From Sphingopyxis panaciterrae (GTDB taxonomy: Bacteria; Pseudomonadota; Alphaproteobacteria; Sphingomonadales; Sphingomonadaceae), in the NCBI RefSeq assembly GCF_011762125.1, contig NZ_JAASQN010000001.1, forward strand, positions 124,001 through 188,000: DNA of 64,000 nt. The letters run 5' to 3'. Positions 42,028 to 50,033 of the stretch are shown here, one piece after another. The translations under genes were made by a program, and so were the position numbers. Positions within the stretch are counted from its first letter, which is position 1; every line of letters starts with the position of its first letter. Below the pieces are notes generated by a model. That model was not told the DNA's origin. It made no database searches and was given only the letters and a program-made list of their open reading frames with translations.

Positions 42028-42169
42028 GACGGATCGACATTCAGTTCTGGCGGCCTGCAAATGGCACTTTCCCGAGCTTCCGGTGCTCACCTACTGAAGT
42101 ACGCTGCGCTCCGGGTCTCGGAAAACCACCATTTTCGGCTCGCCATCTCCTGAATGTCGATCCGTCCTA
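42025..42169. repeat. 145-bp cruciform repeat element (copy 2)
   Basis: TAGGACGGATCGACATTCAG (42025-42044) is the exact reverse complement of CTGAATGTCGATCCGTCCTA (42150-42169). Compared with the copy at 10768-10913, GGTTGT has become GGACGG on one side and ACAACC has become CCGTCC on the other, so pairing is kept. Its two ends supply TAG stop codons for the genes on both sides (42025-42027 plus, 42167-42169 minus). Confidence 0.85.
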
Positions 42170-42610
42170 GGGTACAGACCATGGGGCCTGACCCTGGCGC
42201 GGGCGGCGTGCATAGACGATCGCGAGCGCGATGATGACGAGAGCGGGCTGGCCGATCACCGCGGGGGCGTCGGCCCAGAAGGTCGCCGGGCCGCAGATGC
42301 CCGCGGCGACTTCGTAGATGTGGAGGAGGCCGTGGAAGGTCAGCCACAGCCCGCCGACGACCGCCGCGCGCCAGTGCCGGGCCGGATTGGCGGCAGCGTA
42401 GGACAGGATCAGCCCCGATCCAAGATAGGCGAGGCCGATGTCGCGGATGAAATGCGCGTTGGGCGGGCCGGTGGTGACGACGGTGGGCACGAAGACATAC
42501 CAGTCGAGCGGCTTGACCAGCATGAAGGCGCCGTTGGCGATCGTCGTGACTGCGGCGATGAGCAGCAGGAGCTGGGCGAGGCGGTCGAGGGTGTTGGGCT
42601 TGGCGGGCAT
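42167..42610 (-). CDS. Small membrane protein (DoxX/DUF-like)
   Basis: Start at ATG 42610 (MPAKPNTLDRLAQLLLLIAA) gives 147 residues; a frame-extending ATG at 42661 has no support. Four helices are visible: LLLLIAAVTTIANGAFMLVK, RDIGLAYLGSGLILSYAA, AAVVGGLWLTFHGLLHIYEV and IGQPALVIIALAIVYARRP. The layout is that of small quinone- or lipid-associated membrane proteins of unknown role. Its stop codon is provided by the palindromic repeat. Confidence 0.75.
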   Translation of the reverse strand: MPAKPNTLDRLAQLLLLIAAVTTIANGAFMLVKPLDWYVFVPTVVTTGPPNAHFIRDIGLAYLGSGLILSYAAANPARHWRAAVVGGLWLTFHGLLHIYEVAAGICGPATFWADAPAVIGQPALVIIALAIVYARRPRQGQAPWSVP

Positions 42611-42746
42611 GGCGGGCCGTCTCCTTCGGGGTAAAGCGAGGCTAGCGCCTCCTGACAGCAATGTAAAAAGGCGATTCCATTCGCGTGTGTGAAGGGCCGC
42701 TCCCTACCCCGAAACCGTCGTCACCTGATCCCGATAACCGCCATTC

Positions 42747-43475
42747 TCAGAAGCGCCCTGCCACCCGCTCGGCGAAGTCGGGCGCCACCCCGGCGCCGTT
42801 GAACACTTCGTGCGCGAGACCTGCGCCCAGCGGCAGGTCGGCCTGTTCGCGATACAGTTTCTTGTATGCGAAGACGCTGTGCCGCGATTGCGCCGCGATC
42901 GCCTCGGCGAAGCGCCGCGCCGCCGCGTCGAGATCGGCGTCAGCGACGCAGTGATTGGCCAGTCCGATCCGTGCCGCCTCGCGCCCGCTCACCGGCAGAC
43001 CGGTGAAGCTGATTTCGCGTGCTTTCCATTCGCCGACGCGGCGCGGCAGCCGCTGGCTCATCCCCCAGATCGGGACCAGCCCGAACTGGCCGTGCGTGTC
43101 GGCGAAATGGGCATTTTCCGCCGCGACGATGATGTCGCCGGCGAGCGCGAGTTCAAGCCCGCCGGTAAAGCAGCCGCCCTGTACCGCGACGATCAGGGGT
43201 TGCGGCAGGTCGGCGAGCTTGGTGACGATCGACCCCTGATAATGGCGGCGCGGTGCTTCGATCCCGCGTTCTTTCAGATCGTTGCCCGCACAGAAGGACG
43301 GGCCGTTGGCGCGCAGCACCACCGCGCCGATCGTCTCGCCGGCTGCGGCAATCGCGTCGGCATGCGTGTCGAGTTCGCCCCACAGCGCGAGGTTGAGCGC
43401 GTTGCGCTTGCCGGGCCGGTTGAGCGTCAGCGTCGCGATGCCGCCCTTGTCCTCGCGCAAAACCAACTCGCCCAT
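42747..43475 (-). CDS. Enoyl-CoA hydratase/isomerase family protein
   Basis: A 242-residue crotonase-fold enzyme: ATLTLNRPGKRNALNLALWG, the oxyanion loop in GPSFCAGNDLKERG, and IVAVQGGCFTGGLELALAGD. At the catalytic Glu positions, LELALAGD keeps one Glu and the second (usually 'GLxPxxG') reads FGLVPIWGMSQRLPRRVG. It should hydrate or isomerise an enoyl-CoA; substrate unknown. Divergent from the first sulfatase gene. The gap 42611-42746 holds nothing recognised. Confidence 0.9.
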   Translation of the reverse strand: MGELVLREDKGGIATLTLNRPGKRNALNLALWGELDTHADAIAAAGETIGAVVLRANGPSFCAGNDLKERGIEAPRRHYQGSIVTKLADLPQPLIVAVQGGCFTGGLELALAGDIIVAAENAHFADTHGQFGLVPIWGMSQRLPRRVGEWKAREISFTGLPVSGREAARIGLANHCVADADLDAAARRFAEAIAAQSRHSVFAYKKLYREQADLPLGAGLAHEVFNGAGVAPDFAERVAGRF

Positions 43476-43492
43476 GCCTCTTCCTTTCGCTT

Positions 43493-43572
43493 ATGATCGA
43501 CCGGGCAAAGCATGATTGACCGGGCATGCCAAGCGGCATTGCCCTTTGGCATCTATTGACATAAGCAATGCC
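43493..43572. promoter_or_regulatory. Repeats in the control region between enoyl-CoA hydratase and sulfatase genes
   Basis: ATGATCGACCGGGCA (43493-43507) recurs as ATGATTGACCGGGCA (43512-43526), 19 bp apart. GGCATTG (about 43535-43541) and CAATGCC (43566-43572) form an inverted repeat next to it, with TTGACA in between. This looks like a control region for one or both divergent genes; the protein that binds is unknown. Confidence 0.45.
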
Positions 43573-43593
43573 ATAACAATTGGGGGAGGGGTG

Positions 43594-45462
43594 ATGGCAG
43601 TACGCATGGCGACCATCCTGGTGCCGGGTCGCGGTGGCCGGTTCCGGCGTACTGCCATCATGTCCTTTGTCGCGATGATGGCGGCGGCGCCCGCGCAGGC
43701 GCAGCCGGTTTCGGCCCTTTCGCGCCACCCCAATGTCGTGATCCTGCTAGCCGATGATTGGGGTTTCAGCGACGTCGGCGCGTTCGGGGCCGAGTTCGCG
43801 ACCCCGAACATCGATGCGCTCGCCAAGGCGGGGATGCGCTTTGCCAACTTCCATGTCGCGGGATCCTGCTCGCCGACGCGCGCGATGCTGCAGACGGGGG
43901 TGATGAACCACCGGGGTGGGCTGGGCAATATGCCCGAGACGATCCCCGACGAACATCGCGGCAAGCCGGGTTACGACACGGTGATGAACCACCGCGTCGT
44001 GACGATCGCGCAGCTTCTGCGAGCCGCGGGCTATCGCACCTATCTCACCGGCAAATGGCACCTCGGCAGCGATCCGACCCGGCTGCCGACGGCGCGCGGT
44101 TATGACCGCGCGTTCAGCCTTGCCGACGCTGGCGCCGATAATTTCGAACAGCGCCCGATCGAGGGCATGTACGACAAGGCGAACTGGACCGAGAACGGCC
44201 GGCCCGCGACCTTGCCGAAGGATTATTATTCGTCGCGCTTCGTGGTGCAGCGGATGATCGACTATATCGAGGCGGACCGTGCCGGCGGCAAACCCTTCCT
44301 CGCCTCGGTCAACTTCCTTGCCAACCATATTCCGGTGCAGGCGCCCGACAGCGACATCGCGCGCTATTCGGCGATGTATCAGGGTGGCTGGACGGCGCTG
44401 CGCGAAGCGCGGGCGAAACGCGCCGCGGCGCTCGGCATCATGCCGGCGGGGGTGCCGATGGTGACGATGCCGACGACGCCGGACTGGAAAAAGCTCGATG
44501 GCGATGAACGCGGCGCCGCCGTCCGCGTGATGCAGGCCTATGGCGGCATGGCGACCGCTATGGACCGCGAGGTCGGACGGCTGGTCGCGCATCTGAAAGC
44601 GACCGGCGATTATGACAACACGATCTTCGTCTTCCTGTCCGACAATGGCGCCGAGCCGACCAACCCGTTCAGCAGCCGCCGCAACCGCCTGTTCCTGGGG
44701 ATGCAATATGACCTCTCGACCGCCAATATCGGCCGCCGTGGCAGCTTTGCCGCGATCGGCCCCGGCTGGGCGAGCGCGGCGTCGTCGCCCTTGTCGGGAT
44801 ATAAGTTCAGCGCCGCCGAGGGCGGGCTGCGCGTCCCGCTGATCATCGCCTGGCCGGGCAGCGCGAAAATCCGCGCCGGGGCGATCAGCGACGGGCTGGC
44901 GCATGTCACCGACATCCTGCCGACCCTTACCGAACTCGCCGGCGTGCCGGGACATGGCGGGAGCTGGCAGGGCAAGGCGGTCGAATCGGTCACCGGACGC
45001 AGCCTCGTCCCCATGCTGGAAGGGGCCGCCGGAAGTGTCCACGGCGACGCGCCGCTCGGTTACGAGCTGTCGGGCAATGCGGCGCTATTTCGCGGCGATT
45101 ACAAGCTGGTGCGCAATCTTGCGCCGACAGGCGACGGCAAATGGCGGCTCTACGACCTCAAGACCGATCCCGGCGAGACGCGCGACCTGTCGGCCGCGAT
45201 GCCCGATCGTTTCGCGGCGATGCAGGCCGATTATGCGACCTATGCGAAAGCCAATGGCGTGCTCGACATGCCGCCGGGCTATACCGCCGACGAACAGATC
45301 AACCGCTATGCCTTCGCACAGCAGGGCAAGCCGCGGCTCATCCGCTTCGGCTTGTGGCTGGGCGCGATCGCCCTGGCGCTGTCAGCCCTTGTCTGGGGCT
45401 GGCGCCGCCGGCGCCGGGCGCGCCGTATCGATCAGGCGAAATCCGATATGGTCGGTGCCTAG
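43594..45462 (+). CDS. Arylsulfatase (type I, formylglycine-dependent), membrane-tethered
   Basis: Start at ATG 43594 with GGGGGAGGGG before it, 622 residues. An N-terminal signal (IMSFVAMMAAAPAQAQ) is followed by metal site VVILLADDWGFSDVGAFGAE and the maturation motif SCSPTRAMLQTG, in which Cys92 becomes formylglycine. GYRTYLTGKWHLG, VFLSDNGAEPTNPF and AAEGGLRVPLIIAWPG complete the PAS-like sulfatase fold. Near the C-terminus a helix (FGLWLGAIALALSALVWGWR) plus basic tail should anchor it in the inner membrane, facing the periplasm. Its 3' end overlaps the convergent formylglycine enzyme gene by 81 bp. Sulfate ester substrate unknown. Confidence 0.93.
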   Translation: MAVRMATILVPGRGGRFRRTAIMSFVAMMAAAPAQAQPVSALSRHPNVVILLADDWGFSDVGAFGAEFATPNIDALAKAGMRFANFHVAGSCSPTRAMLQTGVMNHRGGLGNMPETIPDEHRGKPGYDTVMNHRVVTIAQLLRAAGYRTYLTGKWHLGSDPTRLPTARGYDRAFSLADAGADNFEQRPIEGMYDKANWTENGRPATLPKDYYSSRFVVQRMIDYIEADRAGGKPFLASVNFLANHIPVQAPDSDIARYSAMYQGGWTALREARAKRAAALGIMPAGVPMVTMPTTPDWKKLDGDERGAAVRVMQAYGGMATAMDREVGRLVAHLKATGDYDNTIFVFLSDNGAEPTNPFSSRRNRLFLGMQYDLSTANIGRRGSFAAIGPGWASAASSPLSGYKFSAAEGGLRVPLIIAWPGSAKIRAGAISDGLAHVTDILPTLTELAGVPGHGGSWQGKAVESVTGRSLVPMLEGAAGSVHGDAPLGYELSGNAALFRGDYKLVRNLAPTGDGKWRLYDLKTDPGETRDLSAAMPDRFAAMQADYATYAKANGVLDMPPGYTADEQINRYAFAQQGKPRLIRFGLWLGAIALALSALVWGWRRRRRARRIDQAKSDMVGA

Positions 45463-46320
45463 GCCGCGTTCCTGAAACTGGCGCGCGGCGGGGCGATAGC
45501 GCGCGCAATAATTGGCGGCGCACAGGAAACTGCCGCCCTTGATGACGTTGGTTTCGGTGCCCGCCGTGCTGGTCGTCCATTCCCAGACATTGCCGATCAG
45601 GTCGTGGACGCCATGATCGTCGGCGGGGAAGCAGGCGACCGGGGCGCGGCTGGTGAAGCCGTCGGTGCCCATGTCGCGGACGGGGAAGCTGCCCTGATAA
45701 TAGTTGGCGCGCGGCTTGCCGTCCTTGCCGACGGGGACGTTGCGGTCGGCGCCGCCGGTCGCGGCGGCGAGTTCCCACTGCTCCTCGCTCGGCAGCGCCT
45801 TGCCCTTCCATTTGGCAAAGGCGAGCGCGTCGTCATATCCGATCTGCACCACCGGGTCGCGGCCGCGTCCATCGACATTCGTCGCGGGTCCGGCAGGATG
45901 CCGCCATTCGGCGCCGACGACCCAGCGCCACCAATTGGGGTTGCCGTCGGTCGGTGCGGCGAACACCGCCGATCCCGGCACCAGCATCTCGGGCGGCGCC
46001 CCCGGCAACTTGGGTGGCTCCTGTTCGGCGAGCGTCTTGTACCCGGTCGCCTTGACGAATTCGGCGAACTCGGCGTTGGTCACTTCATGCGTGGCGATCC
46101 AGAAGCCCGCGACCTTGACCTCGCGCGCCGGGCCTTCCTCGGGCAGCCGTGCCGCGGCGCCCATCGCGAAGGTCGCGCCGGGAATCCACGCATAATCCGC
46201 CTTCGGCATCGCCGGGCATGCGGGCGGCGCGGCTCCCGTGACTTGCTCCTTCGGCCCGGAATCGCAGGCGGCGAGCGCGCCGAGCGCAACGAGCGACAGC
46301 AGCGCAAGCCCGCGTCGCAT
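45382..46320 (-). CDS. Formylglycine-generating enzyme (sulfatase-modifying factor), lipoprotein
   Basis: A 312-residue SUMF1-type protein that oxidises the sulfatase Cys to formylglycine. Start at ATG 46320 gives a signal and lipobox (LVALGALAACDSG, Cys19), so it is predicted in the periplasm as a lipoprotein. The fold signatures are FAMGAAARLPEEGPAREVKV, FWIATHEVTNAEFAEFVKAT, ALPSEEQWELAAATGG and DLIGNVWEWTTS. The two active-site Cys are in GGSFLCAANYCARYRPAAR (267 and 272). Known aerobic FGE needs copper and oxygen. It follows the TetR gene with a 1-nt TGATG overlap. Its exported location is unusual for bacteria. Confidence 0.92.
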   Translation of the reverse strand: MRRGLALLSLVALGALAACDSGPKEQVTGAAPPACPAMPKADYAWIPGATFAMGAAARLPEEGPAREVKVAGFWIATHEVTNAEFAEFVKATGYKTLAEQEPPKLPGAPPEMLVPGSAVFAAPTDGNPNWWRWVVGAEWRHPAGPATNVDGRGRDPVVQIGYDDALAFAKWKGKALPSEEQWELAAATGGADRNVPVGKDGKPRANYYQGSFPVRDMGTDGFTSRAPVACFPADDHGVHDLIGNVWEWTTSTAGTETNVIKGGSFLCAANYCARYRPAARQFQERGLGTDHIGFRLIDTARPAPAAPAPDKG

Positions 46321-46949
46321 CAGGCTTTTCCGCCTTTCATCGTGCTCAGCAGCGCAGCGACCATATGCCCCACCACCGTCGCCGCTTCCTCGGCGGGCAG
46401 GCCCTGGTCGTGCCGCAGCGCGCGCCAGTTCTGGAAGGACAGGGTTGCACACAGCGCCTCGACGCCGATCCGGTCGGTCAGCACGTCGCCGGGAAGCAGG
46501 CGGAGGATCAGTTCGCGTTCGAGCATCACGACCTTGCTGTACTGGCCCATCAGGAAGGGCGACTGATAGCGTTTGATATTGGCGGCAAGACGAAAGGGCA
46601 GCGTCGTTTCGAACACGCGGACCCGCCGCCGGACGAGTTCGTCGATATTCGCGCGCCAGTGCTGGTCGGCATAGGGCGCCGACACGATGGGCATCACCCG
46701 CTCGGTAATCGTGGCGGTGATCTCGGCATAGAGTGAGTCCATGTCGTCGAAGTGGCGGAACACCGTGCGCAGCCCGATGCCCGCTTCCTCGGCGACGCGC
46801 GCCGCGCTTGGCGCCAGATCGCCGCCGACGATCAGCTCCATCATCGCCTCGACGATGCGCCGGTGGCTCGACCGGCTGCGTTCGCGCCGGCCATCGACCC
46901 GCTCTGGCTGGGCCTTCGCCGCGCCCGATTTCTTCACCCCCGTCATCAT
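46320..46949 (-). CDS. TetR-family transcriptional regulator of the sulfatase locus
   Basis: A 209-residue regulator from ATG 46949 (or 46946). The N-terminal helix-turn-helix reads HRRIVEAMMELIVGGDLAPS, AARVAEEAGIGLRTVFRHFD and DMDSLYAEI. The C-terminal half is the usual helical ligand domain (AANIKRYQSPFLMGQYSKVV, LCATLSFQNWRALRHDQGLP). It is divergent from the second sulfatase and upstream of the formylglycine enzyme, so both are likely targets through the palindrome at 47024-47042. Inducer unknown, perhaps the sulfate ester or its alcohol. Confidence 0.9.
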   Translation of the reverse strand: MMTGVKKSGAAKAQPERVDGRRERSRSSHRRIVEAMMELIVGGDLAPSAARVAEEAGIGLRTVFRHFDDMDSLYAEITATITERVMPIVSAPYADQHWRANIDELVRRRVRVFETTLPFRLAANIKRYQSPFLMGQYSKVVMLERELILRLLPGDVLTDRIGVEALCATLSFQNWRALRHDQGLPAEEAATVVGHMVAALLSTMKGGKA

Positions 46950-47023
46950 ATGTCCCCGCTGGCCCAGCTTTGCGCCGGGGTCAATGGCCTCGCGCCGAGC
47001 GATCTTGCGCGCCGATCCATATA

Positions 47024-47042
47024 ATGACACATATAGTGTCAT
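47024..47042. promoter_or_regulatory. Palindromic operator for the TetR regulator
   Basis: ATGACAC-ATATA-GTGTCAT is a perfect inverted repeat with 7-bp arms and a 5-bp centre, a common shape for TetR operators. It lies between the divergent TetR (start 46949) and sulfatase (start 47084) genes. Confidence 0.7.
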
Positions 47043-47083
47043 AAGTTTCCGGGCAATGATGACGTGGGCAGGGGGAATCGGCG

Positions 47084-48718
47084 ATGCGGAAGAGGTCGGC
47101 GGCGCTCGGCCTTCTCGTGCTGGCGGGCGCGGGCGGTTATTGGGCCTTTGAAGCGAATAAGCTGCGCCTGCCCGGGATCATGCAGGACTGGCGCGATCCG
47201 GTGCAGCCGAACCGCCCGGTCGTCTGGCAACAGGGACCGGCCGCCACGCCCGCGGGCCCGCGGCGGCCGAATGTCATCCTGATCGTCGCCGACGACCTTG
47301 GCTATAACGACATCAGCCTGAACGGCGGCGGGCTGGCGGGCGGCATCGTCAAGACGCCGAATATCGACGCAATCGCGCGCGAGGGGCTGAATTTTACCAC
47401 CGCTTATGCCGCCAATGCGACCTGCTCGCCGTCGCGTGCGGCGATGATGACCGGGCGTTACCCGACGCGCTTCGGCTTCGAATATACCGCGGTGCCGGTC
47501 GAATTTGCCGAGAATTTGTCGCACGGCGGCGCGCTCGGGCCGCTGAGGCCGGTGTTCCACCGCGAACTGATCACCCCCGATATCCCCGATTATCCCGACA
47601 TGGGCGTCCCCGCGAGCGAGGTGACGATCGCCGAGGCGGTGAAGGCGGCGGGCTATCGCACGCTTCACGTCGGCAAATGGCATCTGGGCGAAGCGCCCGC
47701 GCTCCAGCCGCAGCGCCAGGGCTTCGACGAAAGCCTCGCGGTGCTCGGCGGCGCCGCGATGTTCCTGCCCGAGGATGATCCCGATACGGTCAATGCCAAG
47801 CTGCCCTGGGATCCCATCGACCGCTTCATCTGGGCGAACCTGCGCCACGCGGTGACCTTCAACGGCAGCAAGCGCTTCCACCCCAAGGGGCATATGACCG
47901 ACTATTTCGCCGATGAAGCGATCAAGGCGATCGCGGCCAACCGGAACCGGCCCTTCTTCCTCTACCTCGCCTTCAACGCGCCGCACACGCCGCTGCAGGC
48001 GACGAAGGAGGATTATGCGAAGCTGCCGCAGATCAAGGATCATAAGACCCGCGTCTATGGCGCGATGATCGCGCAGCTCGACCGGCGGATCGGCGATGTG
48101 ATGGCGAAGCTGAAGGAACTCGGCATCGACGACGAAACGCTCGTCATCTTCACCAGCGACAACGGCGGTGCCTGGTACAACGGCATGCCCGGGCTGAATG
48201 CGCCGTTCCGCGGCTGGAAGGCGACCTTCTTCGAAGGCGGCATCCGCACCCCCTTCTTCCTGCGCTGGCCGGGCCATATCGCGCCGGGAACGCAGCGCGG
48301 CGATGTGACCGGGCATATCGACCTGTTCGCGACGATCGCGAACGTCGCGGGCGCGGCGGTTCCGGCGGACCGGCAGATCGACAGCGAGAATATCCTGGCC
48401 GGACCCGCCAAACGACAGGCGATGTACTGGCGTTCGGGCGACTATCGCGCCGTGCGCATGGGCGACTGGAAGCTGCAGGTGACGAAGCGTCCGGAAAAGG
48501 CGCGCCTGTACAATCTCGCCGCCGATCCGACCGAGCGGCACGACCTCGCGGCGAGCGATCCGCAGCGCGTGGCAGTGCTGCGCGCGATGATCGAGGCGCA
48601 GAACAGGGGGATGGCAAAGCCGATCTGGCCGGGGCTGATCGAAGGTCCGATCCGCATCGACGTACCGCTCGATACGCCGTGGCAGGACGGGCAGGATTAT
48701 ATCTACTGGACCAATTGA
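47084..48718 (+). CDS. Arylsulfatase (formylglycine-dependent)
   Basis: A 544-residue sulfatase. An N-terminal helix (SAALGLLVLAGAGGYWAFEA) exports or anchors it. The metal site is VILIVADDLGYNDISLNGGG, the maturation motif ATCSPSRAAMMTG (Cys114), and further motifs are GYRTLHVGKWHLGEAP, FNAPHTPLQATKEDYAKLPQ, FTSDNGGAWYNGMPGLNAPF and EGGIRTPFFLRWPG. The sequence type resembles N-acetylgalactosamine-6-sulfatase/GALNS-like bacterial enzymes. A GGGGGAA ribosome site precedes the start. It is divergent from the TetR gene and probably regulated by it. Substrate unknown. Confidence 0.92.
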   Translation: MRKRSAALGLLVLAGAGGYWAFEANKLRLPGIMQDWRDPVQPNRPVVWQQGPAATPAGPRRPNVILIVADDLGYNDISLNGGGLAGGIVKTPNIDAIAREGLNFTTAYAANATCSPSRAAMMTGRYPTRFGFEYTAVPVEFAENLSHGGALGPLRPVFHRELITPDIPDYPDMGVPASEVTIAEAVKAAGYRTLHVGKWHLGEAPALQPQRQGFDESLAVLGGAAMFLPEDDPDTVNAKLPWDPIDRFIWANLRHAVTFNGSKRFHPKGHMTDYFADEAIKAIAANRNRPFFLYLAFNAPHTPLQATKEDYAKLPQIKDHKTRVYGAMIAQLDRRIGDVMAKLKELGIDDETLVIFTSDNGGAWYNGMPGLNAPFRGWKATFFEGGIRTPFFLRWPGHIAPGTQRGDVTGHIDLFATIANVAGAAVPADRQIDSENILAGPAKRQAMYWRSGDYRAVRMGDWKLQVTKRPEKARLYNLAADPTERHDLAASDPQRVAVLRAMIEAQNRGMAKPIWPGLIEGPIRIDVPLDTPWQDGQDYIYWTN

Positions 48719-48721
48719 TCG

Positions 48722-49855
48722 TTAAGCGGCGGCGCGCTCGCCCGCCGGCGGTTCGTAACGCTTGACGCCGATGCCGTTCCGCTTCGCCGAATAGAGCGCT
48801 TCGTCGGCAAGACTGATCAATTGTTCGAGATCGCGCGTGCTGTCGTCGGCGACGACATAGCCGACGCAAGTGGAGATATGCAGCGTGTGTTCGCCGATCC
48901 GGTACGGCCGGCCGATTGCGGCGACGATCCGCTGCGCGAATAGCCGTGCCTCGTCGGGATGTGCGATATCGCGCTGAACGATCGCGAATTCGTCGCCGCC
49001 GAGCCGCGCCGCGATGTCGCTTTCGCGGATCGCACCCTCCAACCGCTTGGCCACCGCGGCGAGCAGGGCGTCGCCGGTCGGATGGCCGAAGCGGTCATTC
49101 ACCGGCTTGAAGCCGTTGAGGTCGAGGCAATGGAGCGCAACGAGCCGCGCCCCGTCGGTGGCAGATTCGGCTTCGTCATAGCTTTCGCGCAGCGCCAGCC
49201 GGTTGGGAAGCGCGGTCAGATTGTCCTGCCGTGCCAGCGAAGCGAAGGTCAGCCGCCGCCCGATATCGACCAGCGCGCGGGCGTGGCGCTTGCGCAGGCT
49301 GAAGACGCCGCCGACCAGGAAGGCGCAGGTCATGACCGCGGTCGCGGCGTAGAGCGGTTTGATCGAGGCGACGATTGCAACCAACGGGGGCGCGACCGCG
49401 ATGACCATGCTCGGGATCGCGATGCGCGGGCGAAGGCCGATGCCAGCGGCGACGCCCGCGGCATAGCCGATGAGGAGCGCAAGCATCAGCAGATGCGCGC
49501 CCGCACCATGGCTCGGCAACCAGAAAACCCGCGTCCCGAACAGTCCAAGCGCAAGGGCAAAAGCATGATAGGTGACGGCAAAGCGGCGTTCGAGGCGGCG
49601 CGCAGCGGCGATTTTCAACCGTGGATCCACCGCTTCCTTGCCGTCGCGCCAGACGACGAAAAGCCGCAGGATCGAGGCGACGAGCCCGGGCAGCAGCAAC
49701 GCTTCCAATATCGGATCGCCGGTGCGCCACACGATCATCATGCCGGACAGCACGAAACCCACCGACATGATCACCGACGGCAGAAAACCGTCATAAAGAC
49801 TGCGGATCAGCTCGATCTCGATCGCGTCGGCGGCGTGTTTCGTTTCGTGCTGCAT
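48722..49855 (-). CDS. Membrane diguanylate cyclase (GGDEF)
   Basis: A 377-residue protein. Five to six helices (LPSVIMSVGFVLSGMMIVWR, LEALLLPGLVASILRLFVVW, HLLMLALLIGYAAGVAAGIG, MVIAVAPPLVAIVASIKPLY) form a membrane sensor like the MASE group. The cyclase domain shows RQDNLTALPNRLAL, DLNGFKPVNDRFGHPTGDAL and RLGGDEFAIV, with the RxxD inhibitory site (RESD) five residues before GGDEF, so product inhibition is expected. It makes c-di-GMP. Convergent with the second sulfatase and 2 nt from its stop. Confidence 0.94.
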   Translation of the reverse strand: MQHETKHAADAIEIELIRSLYDGFLPSVIMSVGFVLSGMMIVWRTGDPILEALLLPGLVASILRLFVVWRDGKEAVDPRLKIAAARRLERRFAVTYHAFALALGLFGTRVFWLPSHGAGAHLLMLALLIGYAAGVAAGIGLRPRIAIPSMVIAVAPPLVAIVASIKPLYAATAVMTCAFLVGGVFSLRKRHARALVDIGRRLTFASLARQDNLTALPNRLALRESYDEAESATDGARLVALHCLDLNGFKPVNDRFGHPTGDALLAAVAKRLEGAIRESDIAARLGGDEFAIVQRDIAHPDEARLFAQRIVAAIGRPYRIGEHTLHISTCVGYVVADDSTRDLEQLISLADEALYSAKRNGIGVKRYEPPAGERAAA

Positions 49856-50033
49856 GGCGCTTCGCTTGTTATGCCCTGACCAGACGCGGGGTGCCGTGGG
49901 GATCGTGGAAGATCCGCGACGGCCCGCTCATATACAAGGCAGGCGTGGCAAGCATCGCATAAACTTATCGCCGCTGCGTTAACGAAAGCTGATCGGCGAA
50001 ACGTCCTGACGCAAAATGGGCTCGATCGGTTTC

